Shown here piece by piece: positions 1-6,276 of a stretch of DNA of 10,057 nt. The DNA lies in the NCBI GenBank assembly GCA_903861055.1, contig CAIOSU010000405.1:1-10057 (forward strand), in the 5' to 3' direction. Origin of the DNA: an uncultured bacterium (GTDB lineage: Bacteria > Bacteroidota > Bacteroidia > Chitinophagales > CAIOSU01). Below the pieces are notes generated by a model, which had not been told where the DNA came from, did not search any database, and saw only the letters and a list, made by a program, of their open reading frames with translations. The position numbers and the translations under genes are program-made. The stretch's first letter is position 1; the number at the start of each line of letters is the position of its first letter.

Positions 1-159
1 GGCGTTTACTTGGCCTACATATACTATATTTCGTTATTCAACAAAATAAAGCAATCAGCAGCCGAGGTAGTAAAGAGCGAGCGAATAAGAGTGTCTGATA
101 GGCGAAAAATTGGATTGCTCGTTAAAACCTATGTAAAAAGCAGTCTCAATATCTTGTAA
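1..159 (+). CDS. crtB: Phytoene/squalene synthase family protein, C-terminal end (5' part outside window)
   Basis: Frame 1 is open from the first base and stops at TAA 157-159, giving the last 52 residues of a protein that begins upstream. The tail reads GVYLAYIYYISLFNKIK, then SERIRVSDRRKIGLLVKTY, then SSLNIL. An aromatic helix followed by a basic 'RIRV...RK..LL...Y' tail is how I remember Bacteroidota phytoene synthases (CrtB, trans-isoprenyl diphosphate synthase fold) ending. CrtB condenses two geranylgeranyl diphosphates to phytoene. The catalytic DxxxD motifs would lie outside the window, so the call rests on the tail and on the lycopene cyclase that follows 138 bases later, a usual carotenoid neighbour. 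Squalene/HpnC-type synthases of the same fold are the alternative. Confidence 0.75.
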   Translation, partial: GVYLAYIYYISLFNKIKQSAAEVVKSERIRVSDRRKIGLLVKTYVKSSLNIL

Positions 160-265
160 ATTTGAAAATTGGCAAGTGATTTTTTAAGTTCAATTTATGG
201 AGTAGCGCACTGATCATTTTAATTAGATTAGCAAAATTGAAGTAGTAAATTTCATGTTGTTAAAT

Positions 266-293
266 CGTACATCGTAAATCGTACTTCGTACAT
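266..293. repeat. Four-unit heptamer array upstream of the lycopene cyclase
   Basis: Four contiguous 7-base units, CGTACAT CGTAAAT CGTACTT CGTACAT, end four bases before the ATG at 298. Units 1 and 4 are identical; the middle two each differ by one base. The rest of the gap (160-265) is A/T-rich, starts with ATTTGAAAATTGG right at the crtB stop, and shows no gene or clear terminator. The array would fall in the 5' leader or core promoter of the cyclase gene. Function unknown. Confidence 0.8.
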
Positions 294-297
294 TCTT

Positions 298-975
298 ATG
301 CCCGTTTATTTCTACCTCATTATTTTCACTACCTTTTTTCCGTTGGTGCTATCGTTTGATAAGCGCGTGAGGTTTGTACAATATTGGCCAGCCTTTTTTA
401 TGGCTATGCTGCCGGTGGCTGCATTCTTTCTGGTTTGGGATTACTTTTTTACGGCTTGGGGGGTTTGGGGCTTCAATCAGCAATACTTACTCGGCATCAA
501 CATAGCCAACCTACCCCTTGAGGAGATGCTATTTTTTGTGGTGGTGCCTTTTGCCTGTATTTTTATCTACCAGTGCTTTCGCTATTATATTCCTAAAGAT
601 TATTTGAAACCCGCAGCACCGTATATTTCAGCGGTGTTGGCGATAACGCTGCCAATAATAGCCTTGTTTCATATTGGGGCATTGTACACGTCCGTTACGT
701 TTTTGCTGGCGGCAGCATTGTTAGTGCTGGCGCAGTTCGTTTTTAAAGTAAAATGGATGGGCTGGTTTTATTTGGCCTATTTTGTTTCGTTGGTGCCGTT
801 TCTTATCGTTAATGGTATACTTACCAGCCTGCCCGTGGTTTGGTACAATAATGCCCACAACTTAGGCATCCGCCTCTATACCATTCCCATCGAAGATACC
901 ATGTACTCGCTACTGCTTCTGTTGATGAACGTGTGGCTTTATGAAGGGATTAAAAATTCAAAATTGAAAATTTAA
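298..975 (+). CDS. crtYcd: Lycopene beta-cyclase, fused CrtYc/CrtYd type (membrane protein)
   Basis: 225 residues, very hydrophobic, with about six or seven predicted membrane spans (near 3-19, 31-48, 75-92, 108-126, 130-148, 154-174, 200-216). It contains two related halves, as expected for a fusion of the small heterodimeric cyclase subunits CrtYc and CrtYd. The first half has FNQQYLLG...NLPLEEMLFF (PLEE at 73-76); the second has VVWYNNAHNLG...TIPIEDTMY (PIED at 197-200). These acidic motifs are the hallmark of the family and are thought to lie at the active site. The enzyme cyclises the ends of lycopene to beta-carotene in the membrane. About 230 residues is normal for Bacteroidota. ATG 298 is the first start and gives a membrane-type N-terminus. 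The last seven residues (KNSKLKI) are encoded by a tandem repeat, so the extreme C-terminus is probably not conserved. Confidence 0.92.
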   Translation: MPVYFYLIIFTTFFPLVLSFDKRVRFVQYWPAFFMAMLPVAAFFLVWDYFFTAWGVWGFNQQYLLGINIANLPLEEMLFFVVVPFACIFIYQCFRYYIPKDYLKPAAPYISAVLAITLPIIALFHIGALYTSVTFLLAAALLVLAQFVFKVKWMGWFYLAYFVSLVPFLIVNGILTSLPVVWYNNAHNLGIRLYTIPIEDTMYSLLLLLMNVWLYEGIKNSKLKI

Positions 976-980
976 AATTG
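953..980. repeat. Four-unit AAAATT(C/G/T) heptamer array over the cyclase stop codon
   Basis: Four 7-base units, AAAATTC AAAATTG AAAATTT AAAATTG. The TAA stop of the lycopene cyclase (973-975) lies inside this array, spanning the third and fourth units. Very similar words recur at 8450-8478. The remaining 976-1071 has no visible gene. Confidence 0.75.
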
Positions 981-1071
981 GGTGACGTTGTTTGTTTTCC
1001 CGTTTAACTATCCTTTTAGCAACGCCAATATTTTATATCAACCTAATCCAATCCTTTAACAAATCAATATC

Positions 1072-1099
1072 CATGGACTATCGACTATGGACCGTGGAC
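1072..1099. repeat. Four-unit (C/T)ATGGAC-type heptamer array upstream of the phosphohexomutase
   Basis: Four contiguous 7-base units, CATGGAC TATCGAC TATGGAC CGTGGAC. The third unit contains an ATG (1087) in frame with the downstream gene, which creates a spurious longer open frame. A possible -7 box, TATTTTTA at 1109-1116 (one mismatch to TAnnTTTG), lies just downstream. If it is real, the array sits in the promoter rather than the transcript and the ATG 1087 start is impossible. Confidence 0.8.
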
Positions 1100-1149
1100 T
1101 AATTGTTTTATTTTTACGCTCCATTACTACAAAAGACGACAAACCAAAC

Positions 1150-2550
1150 ATGAGCAAGATAAAATTCGGTACCGACGGCTGGAGAGCTATTATTGCAAAA
1201 GACTATACCGTTGAAAACGTAGCGCGCGTAGCAGAGGCTACCGCCCTATGGGTAAAACAACATAACACGCACAACGCCATTGTATTGGGCCACGATTGCC
1301 GCTTTGGTGGTGAGTTGTTTGCCGAAACCACTGCCTTGGTAGTTGCGGCTCATGGCATTAAAGTAAAAATGGCCAAAGGCTTTGTGAGCACCCCTATGAT
1401 ATCTTTTGGTGCGAACAAATTGGGTACCGATATTGGCGTGATAATTACTGCCAGCCACAACCCACCAAGCTACAATGGTTTTAAACTAAAAAGCAATGCA
1501 GGCGGCCCAAGTAGCCCAGCCGTAATTGCCGAAGTGGAAGATTTGATACCCGACACAGCACCCGAGATAAAAGGCGACCTAGCAAGCTTGGAGAAGCAAG
1601 GCCTGTTGGAGTGGATTAACTTGGAAGATATGTACATCGACCATGTAAAAGCCAACTTTGATTTTAAGGCAATTGAAGACTCTGGCATATCATTGGCTTA
1701 CGATGCTATGTACGGCGCCGGGCAGAACGTAATACGCCGCTTGCTGCCCAATGCGGCCTTGTTGCACTGCGATTATAACCCTGGTTTCCATGGCCGTGCG
1801 CCAGAACCATTGCACCGCAACTTGCAAGAACTATCTGATTTAATTAAATCTGACGTATCTATTGATGCAGGACTTGCCACTGATGGCGATGCCGACCGCA
1901 TTGGTATGTACGACGAGAACGGCGAGTTTGTCGATTCGCACCATATATTGTTGTTGTTGGTGCACTATCTGCACAAGTACAAAGGCTTGAACGGGAAAGT
2001 AGTAATTGCTTTCTCGGTATCCAACAAAATCAAAAAGCTGTGTAAGGCCTATGGTTTGGAAGTGGAAGTAACCAAAATCGGCTTTAAGTACATAAGCGAA
2101 ATTATGGTGAAGGAAGACGTGTTGGTTGGTGGCGAAGAATCGGGCGGTATAGCTGTGAAGGGCCACATACCAGAACGCGACGGCATTTGGGATGGTTTGG
2201 TGCTACTGGAATATATGGCCAAAACTGGCAAAAAACTAACTGAGCTGATACAAGAAGTATATGCTGTGGTTGGGCCGTTCTCATACAACCGCTACGATTT
2301 GCACCTTACTGAAGAGAAGAAACAGAGTATCATCAGCAATTGTCAAAATAGCTTTTACAAGGCTTTTGCTGGTTCTCCGATAACTGGTTTGGAAGATTTA
2401 GATGGATTTAAATACTACCTGGGCGACGACGAAACCATTATGATTCGCCCAAGCGGCACTGAGCCGGTATTGCGCGTATACGCCGAAGCGGCAACGCCTG
2501 AGCGTGTAGCGCAAATGCTGGAGGAAACGAAAGCAGCGCTTTTGAGTTAA
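1150..2550 (+). CDS. Phosphoglucomutase/phosphomannomutase family protein (alpha-D-phosphohexomutase)
   Basis: 466 residues from ATG 1150 (MSKIKFGTDGWRA), the normal family length and N-terminus. An in-frame ATG at 1087 would add 21 residues, but it lies in a heptamer array and the extension is not family-like. All four phosphohexomutase signatures are present in order: the phosphoserine loop TASHNP with catalytic Ser102; the metal loop DGDADR at 245-250; the sugar-binding loop GEESGG at 328-333; and the phosphate-binding loop RPSGTEP at 433-439. The enzyme moves phosphate between C1 and C6 of a hexose through a bisphosphate intermediate, supplying glucose-1-P or mannose-1-P for nucleotide sugars, for example the glucose-1-P that feeds dTDP-rhamnose. 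GEESGG argues against phosphoglucosamine mutase GlmM, which usually has GEQSG. Exact substrate preference cannot be read from sequence. It appears to be a single-gene unit. Confidence 0.93.
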   Translation: MSKIKFGTDGWRAIIAKDYTVENVARVAEATALWVKQHNTHNAIVLGHDCRFGGELFAETTALVVAAHGIKVKMAKGFVSTPMISFGANKLGTDIGVIITASHNPPSYNGFKLKSNAGGPSSPAVIAEVEDLIPDTAPEIKGDLASLEKQGLLEWINLEDMYIDHVKANFDFKAIEDSGISLAYDAMYGAGQNVIRRLLPNAALLHCDYNPGFHGRAPEPLHRNLQELSDLIKSDVSIDAGLATDGDADRIGMYDENGEFVDSHHILLLLVHYLHKYKGLNGKVVIAFSVSNKIKKLCKAYGLEVEVTKIGFKYISEIMVKEDVLVGGEESGGIAVKGHIPERDGIWDGLVLLEYMAKTGKKLTELIQEVYAVVGPFSYNRYDLHLTEEKKQSIISNCQNSFYKAFAGSPITGLEDLDGFKYYLGDDETIMIRPSGTEPVLRVYAEAATPERVAQMLEETKAALLS

Positions 2551-2661
2551 TTTGAAAATGAGAAAATTTGAAAATTTGGAAATGAATTATTGATTTCTCC
2601 CTTGAATACTAGTTTTTAAAATTTTCAAATTAGCACACTTTCAAATTTCCAAATTGAGATT
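2551..2661. repeat. Inverted arrays of an octamer (TTTGAAAA / TTTTCAAA) filling the gap before nif3
   Basis: Directly after the TAA at 2548-2550 come TTTGAAAA-type words (2551-2584). Before nif3 the complementary words run in 8-base register: TTTTCAAA (2622), TTAGCACA, CTTTCAAA, TTTCCAAA, TTGAGATT (to 2661). The two sides are inverted copies: 2565-2577 is a 13-base perfect complement of 2619-2631, and 2573-2583 is an 11-base perfect complement of 2645-2655. The transcript could fold, but the stems are almost pure A/U with no classic U-tract. No gene is visible here. Confidence 0.75.
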
Positions 2662-3759
2662 TTGACCCAAATAAAACACATAACCCAACACCTTGAAAGC
2701 ATAGCCCCGCTGAGCTATCAGGAGGGTTATGATAATTGTGGGCTAATAGTAGGCAACCCTGATACGGAAGTAACGGGTGTAATGCTCTGCCTAGATAGCA
2801 CCGAGGCGGTTATTGATGAGGCCATTGAAAAGGGCTGCAATTTGGTAATAGCGCACCACCCCATAGTGTTTAAAGGTTTGAAGAAATTCAATGGTCGCAA
2901 CTACGTGGAGCGCACCGTTATTAAAGCCATTAAAAATGATGTGGCTATATATGCCATCCACACCAACCTCGACCATTTACACAATGGCGTAAATGCCAAA
3001 ATAGGGGAGAAGTTGGGCCTGCAAAACTTACAAATATTATCATCCAAGCGACACCTGCTGCGCAAGCTGGTAACTTTTGTGCCACATGCCGATGCCGATA
3101 AGGTGCGCAATGCGCTCTTTGCAGCTGGTGCGGGCCATATTGGGGAGTATAGCGAGACTAGTTTTAACCTAACTGGTACAGGTACATTTAAGGGTAGCCA
3201 AGCCACCAACCCGCACGTGGGTAATATAGGCGAGCGCCACCTAGAGCCCGAGACCAGAATAGAAACCATTTTTCCATCTCATTTAGAGGGGAAAGTGATT
3301 AATGCTTTGAAGGAGGCCCACCCTTACGAAGAGGTGGCCTACGATATTTTTATGCTCGAAAATGAAAATGCACAAGTAGGCGCCGGCATGGTGGGCGAGT
3401 TGGCTAGCCCCGTTGATGAGGTAACTTTTTTGCAGCACATTAAGCAGCACCTAAACACCCCGATGATTAGGCATACGGCTTTGTTGGGCAAACCCGTAAT
3501 CAAAGTGGCTTGGTGCGGCGGTTCGGGAAGCTTTTTGTTGCAAGACGCCATTAGGGCCGGCGCAGAGGTTTATATCACTGGCGATTTTAAATACCACGAG
3601 TTTTTCGATGCCGAGAATAAGATTGTAATTGCTGATGTAGGACACTACGAAAGCGAACAATTTACACCGGAGATTATACATTCCATTTTGCAAAAAAAAT
3701 TCAGTAATTTTGCACTCTATTTTACCCAAGTCAACACGAACCCAATAAACTACGTTTAA
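2662..3759 (+). CDS. Nif3-like dinuclear metal-centre protein (YqfO/YbgI family)
   Basis: 365 residues. There is no ATG near the expected N-terminus. TTG at 2662 gives (M)TQIKHITQHLESIAP, which matches the usual beginning of the family, so I take TTG as the start; ATT at 2659 is a remote alternative. The dinuclear metal ligands are visible: HH at 65-66 in NLVIAHHPIVFKG, HTNLD at 100-104, and GHYESE at 327-332 near the C-terminus. Residues about 130-235 form the extra PII/CutA-like middle domain (RKLVTFVPHADADKVRNAL ... HPYEEVAYDIF) found in the long, YqfO-type members. Family proteins are toroidal hexamers; a GTP cyclohydrolase/FolE2-type or other metallohydrolase role has been proposed but is not settled. 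The gene ends two bases before the zinc-ribbon gene, so the two are probably translated from one message. Confidence 0.92.
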   Translation: MTQIKHITQHLESIAPLSYQEGYDNCGLIVGNPDTEVTGVMLCLDSTEAVIDEAIEKGCNLVIAHHPIVFKGLKKFNGRNYVERTVIKAIKNDVAIYAIHTNLDHLHNGVNAKIGEKLGLQNLQILSSKRHLLRKLVTFVPHADADKVRNALFAAGAGHIGEYSETSFNLTGTGTFKGSQATNPHVGNIGERHLEPETRIETIFPSHLEGKVINALKEAHPYEEVAYDIFMLENENAQVGAGMVGELASPVDEVTFLQHIKQHLNTPMIRHTALLGKPVIKVAWCGGSGSFLLQDAIRAGAEVYITGDFKYHEFFDAENKIVIADVGHYESEQFTPEIIHSILQKKFSNFALYFTQVNTNPINYV

Positions 3760-3761
3760 AT

Positions 3762-4523
3762 ATGGCAGTGAAAGAACTCACCGTAGAAGAAAAGCTAGTA
3801 GCCCTAGCAAAACTGCAAATCATAGATTCGAAAATTGATGAGATTGAGACCCTACGTGGGGAACTGCCTATTGAAGTGAACGATTTGGAAGATGAGTTGG
3901 CAGGCCTGAATACTCGCATTGGTAAAATCAATGACGAGATGAAGGAATACACCGACGAGATTGCCAACCGCAAACTGGCAGCTAAACAGGCTGAAACCCT
4001 TATCCAAAGGTACCAAGAGCAACAAAACAACGTGAAGAACAACCGCGAGTTTGATGCATTGAGCAAGGAGATTGAATTGCAAAACTTGGAAATACAGTTG
4101 AGCGAAAAGAAAATTAAAGAAGCCCACCATAGCATTGATGCCAAGAAAGACTTTTTGAAAGACAGCGAAGCGCTTATCGAAAACAAGAAGAAAGACTTGG
4201 TGTTGAAAAAGGAAGAGTTGGAGCGTATTGTAAACGAAACCAGCAAAGAAGAAGAAGTACTTCGTAAGGATTCGGAGAAGGCCAAGGTTAATATTGAGGA
4301 GCGCCTATTGAAAGCATACGCCCGTGTACGCAAAAACTACGTGAACGGTATGGCAGTAGTACCTATTGAGCGTAACTCATGCGGTGGTTGTTTCAACCGC
4401 ATACCGCCACAACGCCAAAGCGAAATCAGCCAGCGCAAAAAAGTGATTGTTTGCGAGCACTGCGGTCGTATTTTGGTTGACCCAGCCTTGATTGAAGAAG
4501 TTAGGGAATCAGTTAAACTGTAA
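3762..4523 (+). CDS. Coiled-coil protein with C-terminal C4 zinc ribbon (CT398/HP0958 type)
   Basis: 253 residues from ATG 3762, only two bases after the nif3 stop. Residues about 10-190 are charged and heptad-like (rich in E, K, L, I), predicting a long antiparallel coiled coil. In its middle is a conserved-looking turn, QEQQNNVKNNREFDAL (85-100); 'nV+nnrEy.aL' is typical of this family. The C-terminal ribbon has two CxxC knuckles, CGGC (Cys207, Cys210) and CEHC (Cys231, Cys234), spaced for one zinc. The ribbon includes RIPPQRQSEI, typical of the zf-RING_7 C4 ribbon. Relatives include Helicobacter HP0958 (FlgZ) and Chlamydia CT398, which bind RpoN or RNA, and mycobacterial Rv2229c. The molecular role in Bacteroidota is unknown; nucleic-acid or protein binding is inferred from the ribbon. 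A strong terminator follows within 23 bases. Confidence 0.9.
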   Translation: MAVKELTVEEKLVALAKLQIIDSKIDEIETLRGELPIEVNDLEDELAGLNTRIGKINDEMKEYTDEIANRKLAAKQAETLIQRYQEQQNNVKNNREFDALSKEIELQNLEIQLSEKKIKEAHHSIDAKKDFLKDSEALIENKKKDLVLKKEELERIVNETSKEEEVLRKDSEKAKVNIEERLLKAYARVRKNYVNGMAVVPIERNSCGGCFNRIPPQRQSEISQRKKVIVCEHCGRILVDPALIEEVRESVKL

Positions 4524-4545
4524 CCTATAAAGGTATAAACCACCC

Positions 4546-4578
4546 AAAAATCCCTACGGCATTGCCGTGGGGATTTTT
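4546..4578. terminator. Intrinsic terminator after the nif3/zinc-ribbon operon
   Basis: A 15-pair stem, AAAAATCCC-T-ACGGC, loop ATT, GCCGT-G-GGGATTTTT, with one T-G wobble. It begins 23 bases after the zinc-ribbon stop. The right arm ends in TTTTT, continued by GTTTT, giving the U-tract; the left arm's A-run makes it potentially bidirectional. Confidence 0.92.
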
Positions 4579-4615
4579 GTTTTAAAACCTTCCAACTGCT
4601 AACAGCAGAAACCGT

Positions 4616-4623
4616 TATCTTTA
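4616..4623 (+). promoter_or_regulatory. Possible -7 box for the TPR gene
   Basis: TATCTTTA matches the Bacteroidota -7 consensus TAnnTTTG at all but the last base. It follows the terminator and would start a transcript near 4629, about 40 bases before ATG 4671. No good TTG -33 element is seen at the usual distance, so this is weak. Confidence 0.3.
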
Positions 4624-4670
4624 ACGTCATACTCAATCAGCCCAACCGTTTGCTACTTCATTTATCAAAA

Positions 4671-6143
4671 ATGAGCCTCTGTAATTGTTACCTACTGGCA
4701 ATGCTGATGCTATTGGTTTTGGGCGGCACTAACCGCATGGTCGCTGCTGCTTACGTTTGGAATACCCATACCGACTCACTGTATAATAACATTATCAGTC
4801 TAAAGCTCAAAGGTTCAAAGCAGACTATAGCTGCCGAAGGATATGCCAATCTTAACAACTATCTGCTAGAAGATTACATTGGGTTTCTAGAGGTGTTTCT
4901 TTCTGAAGATGAGCAAGTGTTTGAGCGGTTTGAAGTAGCGCAGGAAAAGCGCTTTATTGCCGTCAAAAACGGAGACGGCAAATCGCCGTGGCACTTGTAT
5001 GTACAGGCCGAAATGAGCCTGCATTTTGCTTTGGCCTCATTGAAAATGAAAAACTACTATGATGGTTTTATGGGCTGCCGCAAAGCATGGAAACTTTATC
5101 ATGCCAATCGTGAGCGATTCCCTCAATTCAAGCCTAATCTTAAGGGCATTGCCACGCTCAAGGCCATCATGGGCATTATTCCTTCGCAATACCAGTGGGG
5201 CGTAAGTTTATTGGGCTTGGAGGGCGATTTGAAAGGGGGTATGGAACGATTGCGACAACTTTCAGGCACCCCGTTTGAGTTCAGGTTGGAGACGACATTA
5301 ATTTACACATCTCTATTGATTCATTTGGAGGGTAAGCACGACGAAGCTTGGCAAGCCATTGGTAGGGCGGGCTATCCGTTGGCGGGCAACCTATTTACTT
5401 ACTATACTGCCGCCAATGCGGCCATTTACAGCAAGCACAATGAGAATGCACTGGCTATGCTGGCCAATAGGCCCAAAGGAGCGGAATATGCCGATTTTCC
5501 GTTTATGGAGTACTTGCATGGTTTGGCTTTGATAAATAGTTTGGATACCAATTGCAGGCCGCATTTCAATAATTACCTGTCGCAAAACCGCAACCAAAAC
5601 AATATTAAAAATGCGTATCAGAAACTTGCTTGGAGTTATTTGATAGTGGGAGATACGGCACAATACAAGAAGCAAATGGGGCTTGTAAAAACAAAGGGTA
5701 TAAGTGAACTGGATGCCGATAAGCAAGCCCAAAAGGAAGCCGATAGCGGCCAAGTGCCTGATGTGCCATTGCTTAAAGCTAGGCTGCTATTTGACGGCGG
5801 CTACTTTGAAAAAGCGCTGTCAATAATATATGACAAAACCCCTGCAAACTACACGACAAAACCCCTACAACTAGAGCTGGTGTATCGCAAGGGCCGCATT
5901 TACGATGCCATGGGTAAGCAAACTGAGGCCATAGCCAGCTACAAGGAGACCATAAAACTGGGAGAGAAAGAACCGATGTACTTTGCCGCCAATGCAGCTT
6001 TAAACCTTGGTTTTATTTACGAAAAAGTACACGACAAAACCCAAGCGCGCTACTATTACAACCTTTGCATCAACCTCAAAGACCATGAGTATTACTCGGG
6101 GCTTAGCCAAAAAGCAAAATCCGGCCTTGAAAGGCTGGATTAA
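4671..6143 (+). CDS. Exported TPR-rich protein with weak TTC39/Iml2-like (DUF3808) segment
   Basis: 490 residues from ATG 4671. A TTG at 4650 could add seven residues, but ATG gives a clean signal peptide: MSLCNCYLLAMLMLLVLGG, with likely cleavage after AAA near 27. There is no lipobox, so a periplasmic or secreted location is inferred. The body is helical. Clear tetratricopeptide repeats lie at the C-terminus, about 401-434 (YRKGRIYDAMGKQTEAIASY) and 436-470 (ALNLGFIYEKVHDKTQARYY), with looser helical repeats before them. Around 160-200, IATLKAIMGIIPSQYQWGVS followed by LLGLEGDLKGGMERL resembles the 'LSLLPP...L..GF.GD...GL..L' block of the eukaryotic TTC39/Iml2 family; this comparison is from memory. 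TPR proteins are scaffolds and no enzymatic motif is seen. It stands between a terminator and murB, apparently as its own unit. Specific function unknown. Confidence 0.85.
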   Translation: MSLCNCYLLAMLMLLVLGGTNRMVAAAYVWNTHTDSLYNNIISLKLKGSKQTIAAEGYANLNNYLLEDYIGFLEVFLSEDEQVFERFEVAQEKRFIAVKNGDGKSPWHLYVQAEMSLHFALASLKMKNYYDGFMGCRKAWKLYHANRERFPQFKPNLKGIATLKAIMGIIPSQYQWGVSLLGLEGDLKGGMERLRQLSGTPFEFRLETTLIYTSLLIHLEGKHDEAWQAIGRAGYPLAGNLFTYYTAANAAIYSKHNENALAMLANRPKGAEYADFPFMEYLHGLALINSLDTNCRPHFNNYLSQNRNQNNIKNAYQKLAWSYLIVGDTAQYKKQMGLVKTKGISELDADKQAQKEADSGQVPDVPLLKARLLFDGGYFEKALSIIYDKTPANYTTKPLQLELVYRKGRIYDAMGKQTEAIASYKETIKLGEKEPMYFAANAALNLGFIYEKVHDKTQARYYYNLCINLKDHEYYSGLSQKAKSGLERLD

Positions 6144-6271
6144 TTTGAAAATTCAAAAATGAGCCAATTTGGAAATGCCTAGAAGTAAAAGAGAAATGTT
6201 ATAATTGTGCAATGACGAACAAGCAAGAAAACCATTTCCCAAATTCTCAAATTTTCAAATTTTCAAATTGG
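6144..6271. repeat. Inverted octamer arrays flanking the gap before murB
   Basis: The gap opens directly after the TAA with TTTGAAAATTC and AATTTGGAAATG (to 6177). It ends with four 8-base units in register, CAAATTCT CAAATTTT CAAATTTT CAAATTGG (6240-6271), five bases before ATG 6277. The left side is in the opposite orientation, so the two sides are inverted copies, the same layout as at 2551-2661. The centre (6178-6239) has no recognisable gene. Confidence 0.8.
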
Positions 6272-6276
6272 GGTCA

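Noticed and set aside
3731..4333. 200-codon open frame on the minus strand opposite the zinc-ribbon gene
   Set aside because: It is serine/phenylalanine-rich low-complexity sequence, as expected from reading the complement of a Glu/Lys-rich coiled-coil gene; the plus-strand gene has family motifs and an operon partner.
4650..4670. TTG start for the TPR protein
   Set aside because: ATG 4671 is seven codons later and opens a typical signal peptide; nothing supports the extra residues.
6205..6276. Longer murB start (TTG 6205)
   Set aside because: The extra 24 residues are translated through the CAAATTTT array and are not MurB-like; ATG 6277 gives the family N-terminus and normal length.
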